A stretch of DNA of 64,000 bases. Origin: Taxillus chinensis (taxonomy: Eukaryota; Streptophyta; Magnoliopsida; Santalales; Loranthaceae). Shown here piece by piece: positions 1-11,427 of this stretch. The notes under the pieces are model-generated. The model worked only from the letters and a program-made list of their open reading frames with translations, was not told where the DNA came from and did no database searches. How positions within the stretch are numbered: the stretch's first letter is position 1; each line of letters begins with the position of its first letter. The stretch spans positions 5,179,989 to 5,243,988 of the forward strand of contig CM042085.1 in NCBI GenBank assembly GCA_023512835.1, given 5' to 3'. A program made the translations under genes and the position numbers.

Positions 1-473
1 TATTACATAATCTTATTGAACTGTATTTATTTTTTGATGAATAGTAAAAAAAATTCTAAAATACATTTAAAGCTTGAAATGTATTACAATGCCATTCGCT
101 GATTAGTGATTTATCATTTTACTTAAACTAAAAGTTGATATTTAATTGATTATTCGGGCTTATACTTTTGTATAAAATTGATGTAGATTAATTATATTTT
201 GTTGGTACAAGTCATGCTAGGAACTCATAGTTAAAATAAATTTATATTATGGTAAAAGATTATGTAAAGATACAGTTGATGGGGCATTTTGGTAGGACTT
301 CTTCATATAGATGAGAGCTTTGATCTTCTCACTTCAGGCGGAGTCTTGTAACTTTTTGTCACTTTCTCAGTGACCATAATAATATTTCTCTTTTTTTCAG
401 TAACATTTTTTTTTGGTAGGACGTCGAAATTTAATAGTAGATTGTGAGCTAAATTAATCAAATTTTGTTGCAG
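1..473 (+). other. intron of the RLT-like gene
   Basis: AT-rich sequence ending in a pyrimidine-rich tract and the CAG acceptor at 471-473. It is read as intron because the first visible exon opens in mid-protein. I see no other feature here; an upstream exon within it was not recognised. Confidence 0.5.
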
Positions 474-1643
474 GTTTTGACTCTGTTGGAGGGTGCTATA
501 AAAAAAGATTACTTATCTTCAAACTTTGAGACAACAAAAGAATTGTTAAGCTCCAATACTTCGGAGGGGAATCTCACAGAGAATTCTGCTACTGTGGTGA
601 CAACTCCAGTACTTCCGTGGATTCCACATACTACTGCTGCTGTAGGTTTGAGGCTTTCAGAACTTGATCTATCAATTTCCTATGAACAACATCAAAAGGT
701 TGAACTAGATGAAGGCGAGGATGTGGGACAATCCATAGTGAGTTTTTCAACCTCCTCTGTCTGTTTTCATGCTCTTTGGCATAAGTGGTTTTAGTTCATT
801 ATTCAGCAAATTATGAAAGATTAGGAGTCTTAATAATCTTATTAACTACTGAATTGATAATTTGATATAATCTGTGTTCACTTCACCTGGTGGAAGCAGA
901 ACTCATGAACTTCACTTTTCTTACCTCAGAAACACCCATCAAGCTTTAAAGCCGTGCAGAATTTTGAAGAGGTTGCAACTACAGGTGGCAATCAAAGTAA
1001 ATTTTCTGAAGGAAATTACTGTTATGTTCCAGTTGGTAGCCAAAAAAGCTCAGGATATCGACAAGGTGGCCGGGGTAGAGGGCGAGGCCAGGCACAAAAT
1101 CTCAGGCTGCAAACAAGAGGTGGGAGGCCGAATGCCGAGTGCAGTGATGGTGTCAATCAAGGAGTACCACAACGGGGCCAAAAAAGATGTGCGCAAGTAT
1201 CCGGATGGGGTTGCCGAGTGGTACGAAGGAAAAGAACTGGAAGCAGGTCCGAGGTAGCATCACCGGATCAACAATTGGAAGACGAGGTTGGCCCTAGCAG
1301 CAGTAGCAGGATGATGCCAATGGAGGATGATTTCAGCAGCAGCAGTGCCAACAGTGGAGAAGAGGATTCTGATGACTCAGCCCCGGTGGCAGGTTATGAG
1401 GTTGGTAATTGGAGGCTAAGTGCTGCTGGAAGGGCGAGTAACTTAATGGAAAATCCCAGTGACAATGATACAGGTAGCCCTGACGGGAGTGATGATGGTG
1501 ATGAAGACGAAGGTGATGATGATTCGATCGAAAGCATTGATGCTAGTGAGGGCATTGATGGAGCGGTGGGGGTTCAGGACGGGAATGACTATGAGGTTTC
1601 AGAATCTGCAGGTTCAGAGTCCTTGGGGACTTCTAGTGAGTGA
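474..1643 (+). CDS. 3' part of probable RLT-type homeobox/DDT protein (partial gene)
   Basis: Two final coding exons are visible, 474-737 and 960-1643. Both junctions are phase 0: acceptor CAG at 471-473, donor GTGAGT at 738, acceptor CAG at 957-959. The stop is TGA at 1641-1643. The first exon has a WHIM-like segment (VLTLLEGAIKKDYL, then VLPWIPHTTAAVGLRL and SELDLSISY) that resembles the C-terminal part of plant RINGLET homeobox-DDT proteins, which partner ISWI chromatin remodellers in the nucleus. The last exon is low complexity: a GRGRGRGQ basic stretch and an RRKR cluster, then a long Ser/Asp/Glu tail ending ESLGTSSE. The homeodomain and DDT domain must lie left of the window, so the family call rests only on the tail. 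Another WHIM/DDT chromatin protein is possible. The gene converges on the DnaJ gene. Confidence 0.6.
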
Positions 1644-2128
1644 GAGCGAGCGTGCTCACATGGAGGCTTGCTTAGGTATACAGTTAACTGGCATAAGCAT
1701 CTCCAGTGTATAGTCTTCATCTTATTTGGTTAGCAGAACAGGTAGATTGACGTACAGAAAGGAAATCGATCTAGAGGTTAGAGCTTATTATAAATACCAG
1801 ACACATTAATGTCATTAGATAATTTTTCATCAGATAGGAGCAAACAAATTCAGTTGCCTTGTTTTTGGGACACTGCCTTGTGTAGAGTTTCGTTCTTACA
1901 CATACATGATGAATGCAGCTCATTATTTAAAATTGAATACAGGAGCTAGGTAGTACCCAGTGGTGCTCTCATTAATGCCAAAACTGGATTTGTGTGCATT
2001 ACATATTTTTCTATGTTCAACTTCCATCTGGGTATACAACAAAATGCAGTAATGTAAGAGAGAGAAGAGAGAAAAAGAGAGAGAGAGAGAGCCGCAGCAA
2101 CAATGCAATGGAAAAATAATATTTTTAT
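1644..2128. other. convergent 3' flanks of the RLT-like and DnaJ genes, with a GA microsatellite
   Basis: The two neighbouring genes end 485 bp apart and point at each other, so this stretch must hold both 3' UTRs. A GA-rich tract lies at about 2057-2091. No further gene is visible. Confidence 0.6.
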
Positions 2129-3408
2129 TTAGGGAGGCAACAATGTCTTGACTCCCGCCTTCTGCTCGGCTGTTAGCCTGGAAGGGAACTTGATGTTGAA
2201 CTTGATCCTAAGGTTGCCCCGCTTTGAAGGGTCCTTGGGAATGGGCATTCCTTCCTTAGGAACGACCTCCTCGTAGGTTGGGTGGATGACATTGTGGATG
2301 GGGATGGTGAGGTTCCTTCCATCAAGGGTGGCGACGTGAGCGGTGTAGCCGGTGAGGGCATCTGCAAGTGAGATCCGCTGCGTGACCACCAGGTCGTTGC
2401 CGTCCCTGGTGAACACGCTGTGGGGCTTCTCGTCTATCACGAAGACGAGATCTGCGGGGATCACATTCCCCTGCTCGTTCCCTTTCTCCGGGAATGTCAC
2501 CTTGGTCCCCTTTTTCCACCCGGGCTTGATGTCTATGGTTAGGATTTCCTGGACCTGCATGGTTTTCCTGGCAATGCATGTACACCATTATTAGTAGCAG
2601 GCAAGGAGGCATACGTTACGTTGGATGTTTGGGCTAACCCTATATTCATTCTATACTACTCACCCGCTGGCATCCGCGATTTCTCTGGAAATCTTCATCT
2701 TCTTTGTGGTGCCTTTATAGAGATCTTCAAGGCTGCAAGGGAGTGAGTTCTCAATGGGAGCCGCCTTCCTCGGCGCCTGACTCATCGCCCTGCTCTCGCC
2801 ACCCCCAACGAACGAGCTGAACAAATCATCCCCAAACATCCCCCCAGGGAACCTTGAACCGCCGCCTCTCATCCCGCCACCGGCACCGCCCCCGAACGGG
2901 CTGGAGCCGCCAAAGAACTCGGCGAATATGTCGTTGGCGTTTCTCGGATTGAATCTGAACACGTTGGGACCGTCGCCCGTCTGAAAGAACGTGGCACCGC
3001 CGGGACCGCCGGCCGCAGCCTCCGGTGGCACCTGCCCCTTGAGCCCTTCTTCGCCGTACTGATCGTAGACCGCTCTCTTCTGCGGATCGCTTAGAACCTG
3101 AATTAAACGAATTGGTTTGGTCGGTCAAAGCAATACGAGTACACTAACAAAAACTAATCCAAAAAAAAAAAAAACAAAAACAGATCCTAGGAAAATCAAA
3201 AATTGAAATCGAGAGAGAGAGACAGATAGAGAGAAACACATACATCGTAGGCTTCGGAGATTTGTTTGAATTTGGCCTCGGCATCTTTCTTGTTGTTGGG
3301 GTTCTTGTCGGGGTGCCACTTCATGGCGAGTTTCCGGTAGGCTTTCTTCAAATCTTCATCCTTGGCGTTCTTGTCTACCTGTAAGATCTTGTAGTAATCG
3401 ACACCCAT
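2129..3408 (-). CDS. DnaJ/HSP40 class B co-chaperone (DNAJB1/B13-like)
   Basis: Three exons in coding order: 3408-3244, 3097-2664, 2567-2129. They give 345 aa, close to the usual 330-350 aa of plant class B J-proteins. The N-terminal J domain (about residues 1-70) starts [15 protein letters not shown] and carries the HPD motif at residues 32-34, which stimulates Hsp70 ATPase. A Gly/Phe-rich linker follows ([19 protein letters not shown]). The C-terminal substrate-binding beta domains include [20 protein letters not shown] and [13 protein letters not shown]. There is no CxxCxGxG zinc finger, hence class B, and no signal or transit peptide, so it is probably cytosolic or nuclear. The donor after exon 1 (GTATGT) splits the J domain right after Asp-55. 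A five-unit heat-shock element upstream suggests heat induction. Confidence 0.95.
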
Positions 3409-3507
3409 AATAATCCTACTGATGTCGTTTGTTGAAGGCGAATTCCAACTTTAATTGCTGCTTTCCTCGTATCAGTTGTTGATGTTGTTGTCGTCGTCTC
3501 GTGTGCG

Positions 3508-3538
3508 TGTGGTTTTTTTTTTTTTTTTTTTTTTTTTG
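3508..3538. repeat. poly(T) tract in the DnaJ 5' leader or promoter
   Basis: A near-pure T run on the + strand (A run on the DnaJ coding strand), 100-130 bp upstream of the ATG. It produces spurious Lys- or Phe-rich reading frames on both strands. Confidence 0.8.
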
Positions 3539-3643
3539 GTTGGGAGGGTGGGTGGGTAGAGACGTTGTTTGGTTGTGGGCTTGTGTGGGATTGATAGAAG
3601 GAGGACGATATAAGGGGGCGGAGGGGCTCACCGTTTCTCTCCG

Positions 3644-3666
3644 GAATGTTGTGGAAGTTTCCAGAT
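3644..3666 (-). promoter_or_regulatory. five-unit heat-shock element upstream of the DnaJ gene
   Basis: Alternating 5-bp HSF modules lie in perfect register: GAA (3644), TTg (3649), GAA (3654), TTC (3659) and GAt (3664), each separated by two bases. Three modules match exactly and two have one mismatch. The site is about 236 bp upstream of the ATG at 3408, with a TATA-like TTATAT at about 3608-3613 between them. HSF trimers bind such arrays, which fits a heat-inducible J-protein. Confidence 0.8.
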
Positions 3667-3731
3667 GCAGGCGTCGTCACAGTGTCACATGCGGACCATT
3701 CCTCGCCGCACGCGCCGCACCCATCGCTTCC

Positions 3732-3737
3732 CACGTG
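3732..3737. promoter_or_regulatory. G-box CACGTG upstream of the DnaJ gene
   Basis: A palindromic CACGTG core in the context CCCACGTGCCCC, about 330 bp upstream of the DnaJ start. bZIP and bHLH factors bind this core. Its function here is only inferred from position. Confidence 0.4.
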
Positions 3738-3840
3738 CCCCTCAAAACCACGCAGGCAGGAGTGTTGAATCTTTTGTTTTTTTTTTTTGTTTTTGTTTCT
3801 CCCAGCGCCCATAAATCATATTTAATCATGTGCCAGTTAG

Positions 3841-4979
3841 CATAATTACTTTCTAAAAAATGTGCTTTGTTTTATTGTTGGTGAAGGCGTGAAGTGTTTG
3901 TGTCTGACGACAACTCTTTATAATCTTTTAAAGTGCTATACAATTTTGAAAAATTAATTTAATGTTTTGCTACTGAATTTTATATAATCTATAAAAAAAT
4001 AATTTAGTTTTACTTGTATCATTAATAAGTAAGAAGTTTTTATAATTTATAATGGTGGGGTGCTTATTTATTGTTTGATACATTGGCTATAAATTTAATT
4101 ATACAACTACAACAGAGAACTGATGGTTGTGGTTTTTCGAGTTAGGATTGCTTTAAGAGTACTATTAATATTTTCTATAGTAATCTATTTCCTTTACTTA
4201 GAAAAAAAAGTCTTACAATTATTCTTACAAACAAAAGTTATGGGATTTGAATAGTATTTTTCAATGGGAAGTATTGTTGGTTTCATATAATTATTAAATT
4301 ATAAAATATAGTAATTGGGAAGTGGTAATTAGAAGATAAAAAATAATAAAGAATAAAAATAAGAGTAAAAATATTTTTTTATTAATATAAGGAATAATTA
4401 AGAGAATTTTTTATAGTATATTTGTATAGAGGAGAAAAAAGTAATATAATTTTTTAAATTTAAGTAAAATGATATAAAAGTTGTTGTTAGTGTCCTAAGA
4501 GTATGATATGTAACTATTCAATTATGCTTTAGTTTGATGTTAGAGCATATTTAAAGACGTAAATTATAAAATATTAATTCAACACACTTTTTATTCCTCT
4601 AGTCACATTTTAAAAATATTATAATAATTATTTATTTATAAAGATTGAATATTTACTTTTTATATTATATGTTTTTTCCTTTTCATATATTTATTTTCTC
4701 TCCACATGAGTTATAAAAAAATTAAAATAAAATAAAATAAAATAATTTTAATAAATATAAAATATAAAATATAAAATAGTGATGCAGTTGAAATTATAAA
4801 ATAATTTTTTACGTATAAAAATATCTCTGGAGAAAAAATAAAAAGCTTACAAGTACGTGTCATTCTTAACTGCTTGAAGTAATTAATCATGGATTCGAGC
4901 TATGTCATTCGTAAAATGTTTACGGTGTATCAATGAGAGCTCAGTAATTAACACCTTTTTAACTTCCAGAGATGAAAAA
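3841..4979. other. AT-rich spacer with a probable MITE
   Basis: Mostly A/T with no coding potential. Inside it, about 4543-4830 has imperfect terminal inverted repeats: GAGCATATTTAAAGACGTAA on the left matches the reverse complement of the right end. This is typical of a short non-autonomous DNA transposon. Its ends are approximate. Confidence 0.45.
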
Positions 4980-6520
4980 AAACAATAGCCGAGCAGCAAA
5001 CCTCAGTTTGAAAATCGGTCACACTGTTGATCACTCCGGTCAACACAGAGCACACTGAGACTGAATCTCATCCCAGTTACCACACGGGTAACTGCAACAC
5101 AGCAACAAAGATCAAACTGATACAGCTATTTAATTTGATAGGCACTGATTACTCCTGACACTCCCAGCTTGCTGTTACTTTCCTCTTAACCTTCAATTTC
5201 ATGTAGATACACGAGTCCAAAGCTTAACTTCTTTAAGAAACTCTCAGTAGTTACCACAAAAGAGGTCCTCTTTCTGGGCATTTCAGGAAAATTTTCAGCA
5301 TGGAACATTGGTTCGGTTGTTCCCCTTTTCAAATTACCCCTCTACACAAAAATTCAGCTCCTACCTCTTACTAGAAATCTGTGTTTTCTCTCGAAGATTC
5401 CAGATTCCACCAACACAGGCAATTTCCTGAACTTCTGCACACAAATGCTTCACCTTTTACAAAGGAGTGCCCTTCTCCTTTGATGTTTTGGAAAGTGGAA
5501 ACATCATCGACTGCAAACATGTTCCAAAACAGCGGTGGAACTCTCATACCCAAAATCAGACGTCAGCTCTTGGCCTTATGGTCTGTAGTTCTCAAGAACG
5601 CTTTAAAATCTCAATTTAGGATCTTCATATCTTCTATGGCTGTTTTCTCTCTCTCTTTGGAAAGCAACACATTTGGTTTATAACGTAATCCTCAAAATCT
5701 TTGACCAACGCCCTTGCACAAACTCAACTTCTCTCATTTTTTTCTCCCTTTTGCTTCTTCTTATTTCGAGAGTCAAAAACTAATGTGGTCTTGTACTGCA
5801 TACTTAAGCACGTTCTGCAATCTTGTTTTGCCATTTTTGATATGCCAGCTCTTTCGGAAGTCTTCTGCAAGAATTTAATCAGAAAGTCATCCTATGATCC
5901 CTTCATTTACTGTAGTACTTTTTCAGGAGTGACGTCAGTGACGTGGAGCCCACTGGCACAATTTTCCAAGCCGCAGTACTCTCTCAGCCTTCAAGCTTTC
6001 ACTGGAGGATGATCAATTGAATAGTACTCTGTTATTTCTCACTTCTTCGCATGTTGAAACATCTTATGCATGCTCTAAACCACACATGATGCCTGCAGGA
6101 TATTCTCCTTCGGTCAGTCTTTTATCAAACATCCACTGAACCATTACTAGCCCTAGAGACCATCAGAACCACCTTTGGCTGGCCTTAGAAGACTCTGATC
6201 TCGACCGTTCTAGTCAGGCCTACACTGAACCGATCTCTTTATTTTTCAGAACTGGGAGACACCACTCTCCTCGATTTTCTTTACTTACTAAGTCTCCCTG
6301 TGCTAGACCAAGCGTTAACCAGTCCTTGTTTACTATTACAGGGCTTGAATAAAACATAACTCTCTCACTTCTGCCTGTTGCCAGCTGTAGCTCAGGGTTC
6401 TATGTTGGGAACAAGGACCACTCACTCATCACTACGTTCAAGTATGGTATCCAAGTTTTAGCTTGAGCTTGTCTGGAATGAGAGTGTAGCCTTTTTGACA
6501 ACATAAGACTAGCCTTTTTG
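4980..6520. other. 1.5-kb block of higher GC, unrecognised
   Basis: Base composition rises sharply against the flanks, suggesting inserted or formerly transcribed DNA. Several short frames exist on both strands (for example + 5701-6012 and - 5371-5553), but none resembles a known domain and none joins across plausible splice sites. It could be a degraded retroelement or a non-coding transcript. Confidence 0.35.
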
Positions 6521-6524
6521 TCTA

Positions 6525-7091
6525 GTTTTATGGATGAAGGGCTTCTGGAATGAGAGGGTAGCCTTTTTACCAAAAAGAAAAGAACACAAGGGTGGTCTGC
6601 CCTGCCAGGTTAACAGAATAACTGGGGAGAGAACGGTCGTCAAGTGGCACCACGGATGGTGACTGAATGATATTATTGAAGTGATAGCCATGGGAGGAAA
6701 AGAAACCTTTGTTGTTAGAACAATAAAAGTAATGTTGCATTCATCTTGCTCATTCAATGTACCAAAGTAAGATGCATGGTACGTTATTGCATCAATGGAT
6801 AAAAATAAGATTAGTACAAGTTTGTGATTTAGTTAGAAGAAGTTTTAAATTTTTTAAACTATTATTTACTCTTTTATGTTATGTTGCAAGATATGAATCA
6901 TTTTTATTTTACTTATGGGTTTTTTTTAATGGTTTTGGGCTTGTTTGGGGTGCGAATAGTTTAGGTGAGACTGGTGGCATTTTTATTGGGATGGTCGGTT
7001 TGTTCTGCCTGGAAGTTCGAAACATCAGGTCATACATTAGACTCCATGTCTCTTGGTGGTAATTTTTATTTTATTTTATTTTTGGTTAAAA
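6525..7091. repeat. direct repeat, copy 1 (567 bp)
   Basis: Copy 1 of a direct repeat; copy 2 is 7172-7738, an offset of 647 bp. The copies look identical: both the minus-strand 78-residue frame and the plus-strand 101-residue frame recur without change. The translations resemble no known protein, so this is treated as non-coding repeat DNA. Confidence 0.9.
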
Positions 7092-7116
7092 CGGTAAGAG
7101 GTAAACTATGATCAAA

Positions 7117-7148
<32 letters not shown>
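7117..7148. repeat. poly(G) run of 32
   Basis: Thirty-two consecutive G residues, followed by T, three Gs and a T run, in the 80-bp spacer between the two 567-bp direct repeats. The run could form G-quadruplexes. It is also a classic place for sequencing or assembly error. Confidence 0.85.
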
Positions 7149-7149
<1 letters not shown>

Positions 7150-7171
7150 GGGTTTTTTTTTGGTTTACGGG

Positions 7172-7738
7172 GTTTTATGGATGAAGGGCTTCTGGAATGA
7201 GAGGGTAGCCTTTTTACCAAAAAGAAAAGAACACAAGGGTGGTCTGCCCTGCCAGGTTAACAGAATAACTGGGGAGAGAACGGTCGTCAAGTGGCACCAC
7301 GGATGGTGACTGAATGATATTATTGAAGTGATAGCCATGGGAGGAAAAGAAACCTTTGTTGTTAGAACAATAAAAGTAATGTTGCATTCATCTTGCTCAT
7401 TCAATGTACCAAAGTAAGATGCATGGTACGTTATTGCATCAATGGATAAAAATAAGATTAGTACAAGTTTGTGATTTAGTTAGAAGAAGTTTTAAATTTT
7501 TTAAACTATTATTTACTCTTTTATGTTATGTTGCAAGATATGAATCATTTTTATTTTACTTATGGGTTTTTTTTAATGGTTTTGGGCTTGTTTGGGGTGC
7601 GAATAGTTTAGGTGAGACTGGTGGCATTTTTATTGGGATGGTCGGTTTGTTCTGCCTGGAAGTTCGAAACATCAGGTCATACATTAGACTCCATGTCTCT
7701 TGGTGGTAATTTTTATTTTATTTTATTTTTGGTTAAAA
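7172..7738. repeat. direct repeat, copy 2 (567 bp)
   Basis: Second copy of the 6525-7091 repeat. No difference was seen by eye. Exact identity means a very recent duplication or an assembly artefact. Confidence 0.9.
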
Positions 7739-8876
7739 AAAGTGTTGTGATGATGGGATGGGAACATGCTCTCAAAAAAAACAAAAACAAAAAAGGTGTG
7801 ATGGTAGCGTAGATGTCATAGTTAAACCCTTTTTATAAATTGATTCTGATTGTAATAAAGTAATTATTTAAAAAATAAAATTTTATTTTTTTCTTTGTTT
7901 CATTTATTTTATTAATCGAACATCATATTTTATTTTTATAAATTTTCATAGGATCTGTTTTTTTTTTTTGAAAATCAATCTTTAAAATACATTCTCTCTT
8001 ATGCAAAATAAAATTAATTTTTAAAATTTAAAATTCAAAATTAATTTCAATAAATATTCAAATCATAAAACAAAAACATAAAAATCAAAACAGCTACAAA
8101 TATACTATTATTCTTTCTTTTCATTTTGGATTTTAATTTTCATAATCTCCAATAAACACATATTATTTCCAACCCAGATTGAAAGAAATTCTTTCAATTT
8201 AAATATATGTGATAGCTCAATATGCTGTCGGCCATCTCCATATTTCTATATATAGTTTTAAATGGAAATTGAATTAATGGTAATTAGCGTTATTAATGCC
8301 AACTGTAATTAATGTTTCATGTTCAATGCAATTCCATGCCAACGGCTACCAATCACGCCAATATTACAGCGCTCAGACCAAATACAGAGAACTACGTACA
8401 CGTATGTCCCATAAAAGAGTTACATACAAAAAACAAAAATTAACTTAATTTGGTTATTTCGCATCGTTGACTGTTCTCACGTATAAAGTAAATTGTTTAA
8501 AAAATAAATAAATTAGTTGAATATTTGATCGCTAATAAATGTTCGTTCCATTTAGTTTTTGACATTTATTTTATTTCTTTGGTATATATAGAAGAAGTCT
8601 GGAGCAATAACAGAGAAACAAATTAATGGGACCACGACATTAAATTAGTCAGATTACACACCAAGAGATAAATTTCATATAAAATTTATTTATTAAACGT
8701 GGTTAAAACATTTCCTTCAAAAGAAAAAAGTCATTAAAATTTCAGTGTGCTCTTTGATTAATTATTCATAAATGCAGAATTCAATGTATATCAATAATTT
8801 TCTGTGTTTTATCATTATCTCGACTTATCGTTATTACAAAATAAGAGACTAGATAATAAGGAAATCATATCACGCA

Positions 8877-8927
<51 letters not shown>

Positions 8928-9189
8928 TTATATTCATATAAGTGCATTAAAAGCAAAATTATATGAAACCTTCCTTGCATGCATGTTTATCGACACCAAA
9001 TTTGTTGTTGTTTTTTTGTCTCAGTCTTCAATGTAACGAACTTTCCTCAAAAAGTCAATTATAACTTTTAAAATAATAAACGTTTTAAACAACTTGGGAA
9101 TGTGTAATCTTTTAAAAAGAAAGAACGGTAATTATTCACCGACACAACTCTGCATTGTAGGCACTGACAGTGTATATCTAAATTTCCGT
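7739..9189. other. AT-rich spacer with a (TA) microsatellite
   Basis: No coding potential is visible. A 42-bp pure TA repeat occupies 8881-8922. The stretch lies upstream of the E6-like tandem duplication. Confidence 0.7.
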
Positions 9190-9639
9190 ATGTTCAATAT
9201 TGGTATTATGATTATTATTACTGTATATGTAACCGTAGGATGCAATAATAAATTGAAAGAAATTATTAGTGCCAAGACAAATGGATTAACTTTCCAAAAT
9301 ATTTTCTAATGGTAGGAAATGACATTAACGGCCGGAGATAATATTTTAAGGTATATATAAGTAATATTATATAAATAATTCGTGTGAAAAAATTTTCTCT
9401 ATCATTTGATTTATATAAAAAAAAGTTGAAAAAATGATATTAATCAAACAATAAAACAATATTCTTACATAATTTACTTATACAATATACCTCATATTTT
9501 ATTTTATTTTTCACATACTGATAATTTAACATTTACGGTGACATAGGGGGCCCACAGTCTTTACAACACGACGCACTAACTTTCTTGCCAAATATGCACA
9601 ATGCAGCTAATGATAGAGACATAGGTAGAAGGGGTGGGT

Positions 9640-9647
9640 TATATAAA
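9640..9647 (+). promoter_or_regulatory. TATA box of E6-like gene 1
   Basis: TATATAAA lies 84 bp upstream of the ATG. The same box sits 82 bp upstream of the second copy inside an otherwise conserved stretch. Confidence 0.75.
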
Positions 9648-9723
9648 GGAAGGGCGTTGCTCTAACCTGCATCACCAAAAACCATCCCACATCAACCACA
9701 TCACACAGAGATCACCTGTAGCC

Positions 9724-10560
9724 ATGGCATTTTCTCCAAAGCTCTTCTCATTCTTCTTCCTCGTAGCACTGGTCTCTTCGCCGTTGGCGCTTCGGGCCGT
9801 TCACGCTGCCAGGGAGGGCCAGCAGTACTTTGCCAAGGCCAGTCCCACCACCGCCACCACTTCTACTTTCCTAGAAGAGGACCAAGAAGAGCCAGATTCG
9901 ACGGCCTTCAGATCCAAAGCCCAAACCTTCGCCTCCGACAACCAGCTGTACGCCAACAATGATAATAGCTACTACTCCACCAACACCCGGCCGGAGCCAA
10001 CATATAACCACCATCCCACCACGTTCGCATCCAACACCAAAAGTGCGTACGAGCCCAACAACTACAGAGAGGCAGCAGCTTCTTACAAACCCACAGGTGT
10101 TTCCACCCATAGCAAGCCCACAAGAAACCCCACCACCGGGACTAAAGATATCTATTCCTTATCGGCTGATGAGCTTGCTAACTACTACAGCATCGACAAC
10201 ACCGTTCTCAACAAAAACTACCAGAGCAGCAAGGTCGCCACCGTCGGTCAGGAAAGCAACATTGATAATTACAACGAGTACAGGTTTGGCGCCGGGAACA
10301 AGAAAAGCAGCGGCGAGCAGCATGCAACGCGGCAGATGGGCATGAGCGACACCAGGTTCTTAGGCAACGGCAGGTACTTCTACAATATTAACAATGATAG
10401 GACTACGAACGTCAACAGCGCCCACGTGAGCAGCACCAAAGCTGTTTTCAACCAGGAGACATATAATCCGATGACAACCACTACCAAAGGACGGGCGTGG
10501 GGCAATCGCAACAGCCAAGCACAGGATGACGACGAGGAGGGAGATGAAATTTTGCCATGA
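9724..10560 (+). CDS. E6-like protein, copy 1
   Basis: Intronless gene of 278 aa. The ATG at 9724 is chosen because it opens a clear signal peptide (MAFSPKLFSFFFLVALVSS, predicted cleavage near VHA at residue 28) and follows the TATA box at the normal distance. The mature start REGQQYFAK and the motif MGMSDTRFLGNGRYFYNI match the cotton-fibre E6 family, secreted proteins of unknown biochemical role abundant in elongating fibres and other expanding tissue. Between them is a Thr/Tyr/Asn/Pro-rich, probably disordered region; the C-terminus is acidic (DDDEEGDE). A paralogue lies 3.1 kb downstream in the same orientation. Secretion is inferred from the leader; a cell-wall role comes from the family only. 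Confidence 0.9.
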   Translation: MAFSPKLFSFFFLVALVSSPLALRAVHAAREGQQYFAKASPTTATTSTFLEEDQEEPDSTAFRSKAQTFASDNQLYANNDNSYYSTNTRPEPTYNHHPTTFASNTKSAYEPNNYREAAASYKPTGVSTHSKPTRNPTTGTKDIYSLSADELANYYSIDNTVLNKNYQSSKVATVGQESNIDNYNEYRFGAGNKKSSGEQHATRQMGMSDTRFLGNGRYFYNINNDRTTNVNSAHVSSTKAVFNQETYNPMTTTTKGRAWGNRNSQAQDDDEEGDEILP

Positions 10561-11394
10561 AATTAATCCTCCGAAACTGCTTACTTCCCAACAGCCGTTA
10601 TGTGAGGAGTGCTTTCAATAATCATGTTTCTTTTTTTGTGTTTTTTGAGTTTGTTGTACCTCTCGTCTCGTTTGTTTCGGGTTAGCGACTATAAATTAGT
10701 CCCTTTCGAAGCTCTGGAGATCTTGTTTAAAGTATATACGTAAAAGAGTATTTTCAACAAATTTTCTTCCATTTAAAATTTGTATTTAATTTTTCGTTGC
10801 AAGCAAATTACTTTTCTGATTGGTTCTACGGTGAAACCAAAGGGTTGTGGATCGTGACCATGTATTTTGTCATGTTATGGACACATGTACACGAACGCGT
10901 TATTCATCGACACTAACAAATTAACCTTTGCAACTCACACTACCTGTGCTGTCTTTTCTACTTTATATATATTTGGGACTTGTATGATTTCCTTGATCAA
11001 TATTTATGTAAGACTAATGAATTGTTGTCATTTATTAACTTAGTCATCAAGAGGCTGAAAAGAATATATAAGAGGCTAAAATGATTCTGAGATTCGTACT
11101 TTATAAAGAAACACTAATGCGTAAAAACCACAATCTCATTTATTTTAAGATGCTATCATACCCATTTATTTATTTGGTGGTAACTTTACTATATTTTACT
11201 GCTAAAATTTATAGAATTGAATTTATAAAATAAAAAAAATTAAGTTGTTTTTCCTTAGTATTATATCCATTAATTGCTACTCCTTATTATAGTATGTGAT
11301 TCCGGCCGAGAATAGGCATGCAAGAAAAAGAGTGAGGTTGATGCAAACGGCTAAAATATACCTTCTTTTTATATATGATTATCAATAAAAAAAC

Positions 11395-11427
<33 letters not shown>

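Noticed and set aside
3375..3812. Minus-strand frames upstream of DnaJ with a Lys run
   Set aside because: They read through the poly(A) tract of the DnaJ promoter and leader in a different frame and contain no domain.
6509..7709. Duplicated frames of 78-82 and 101 residues in the direct repeat
   Set aside because: They recur only because the DNA is duplicated. They resemble no protein, overlap each other on opposite strands and lack splice or promoter context.
9634..9723. Upstream extension of E6-like gene 1 to 9634
   Set aside because: It would need a non-ATG start next to the TATA box. The ATG at 9724 opens the signal peptide and is conserved in copy 2.
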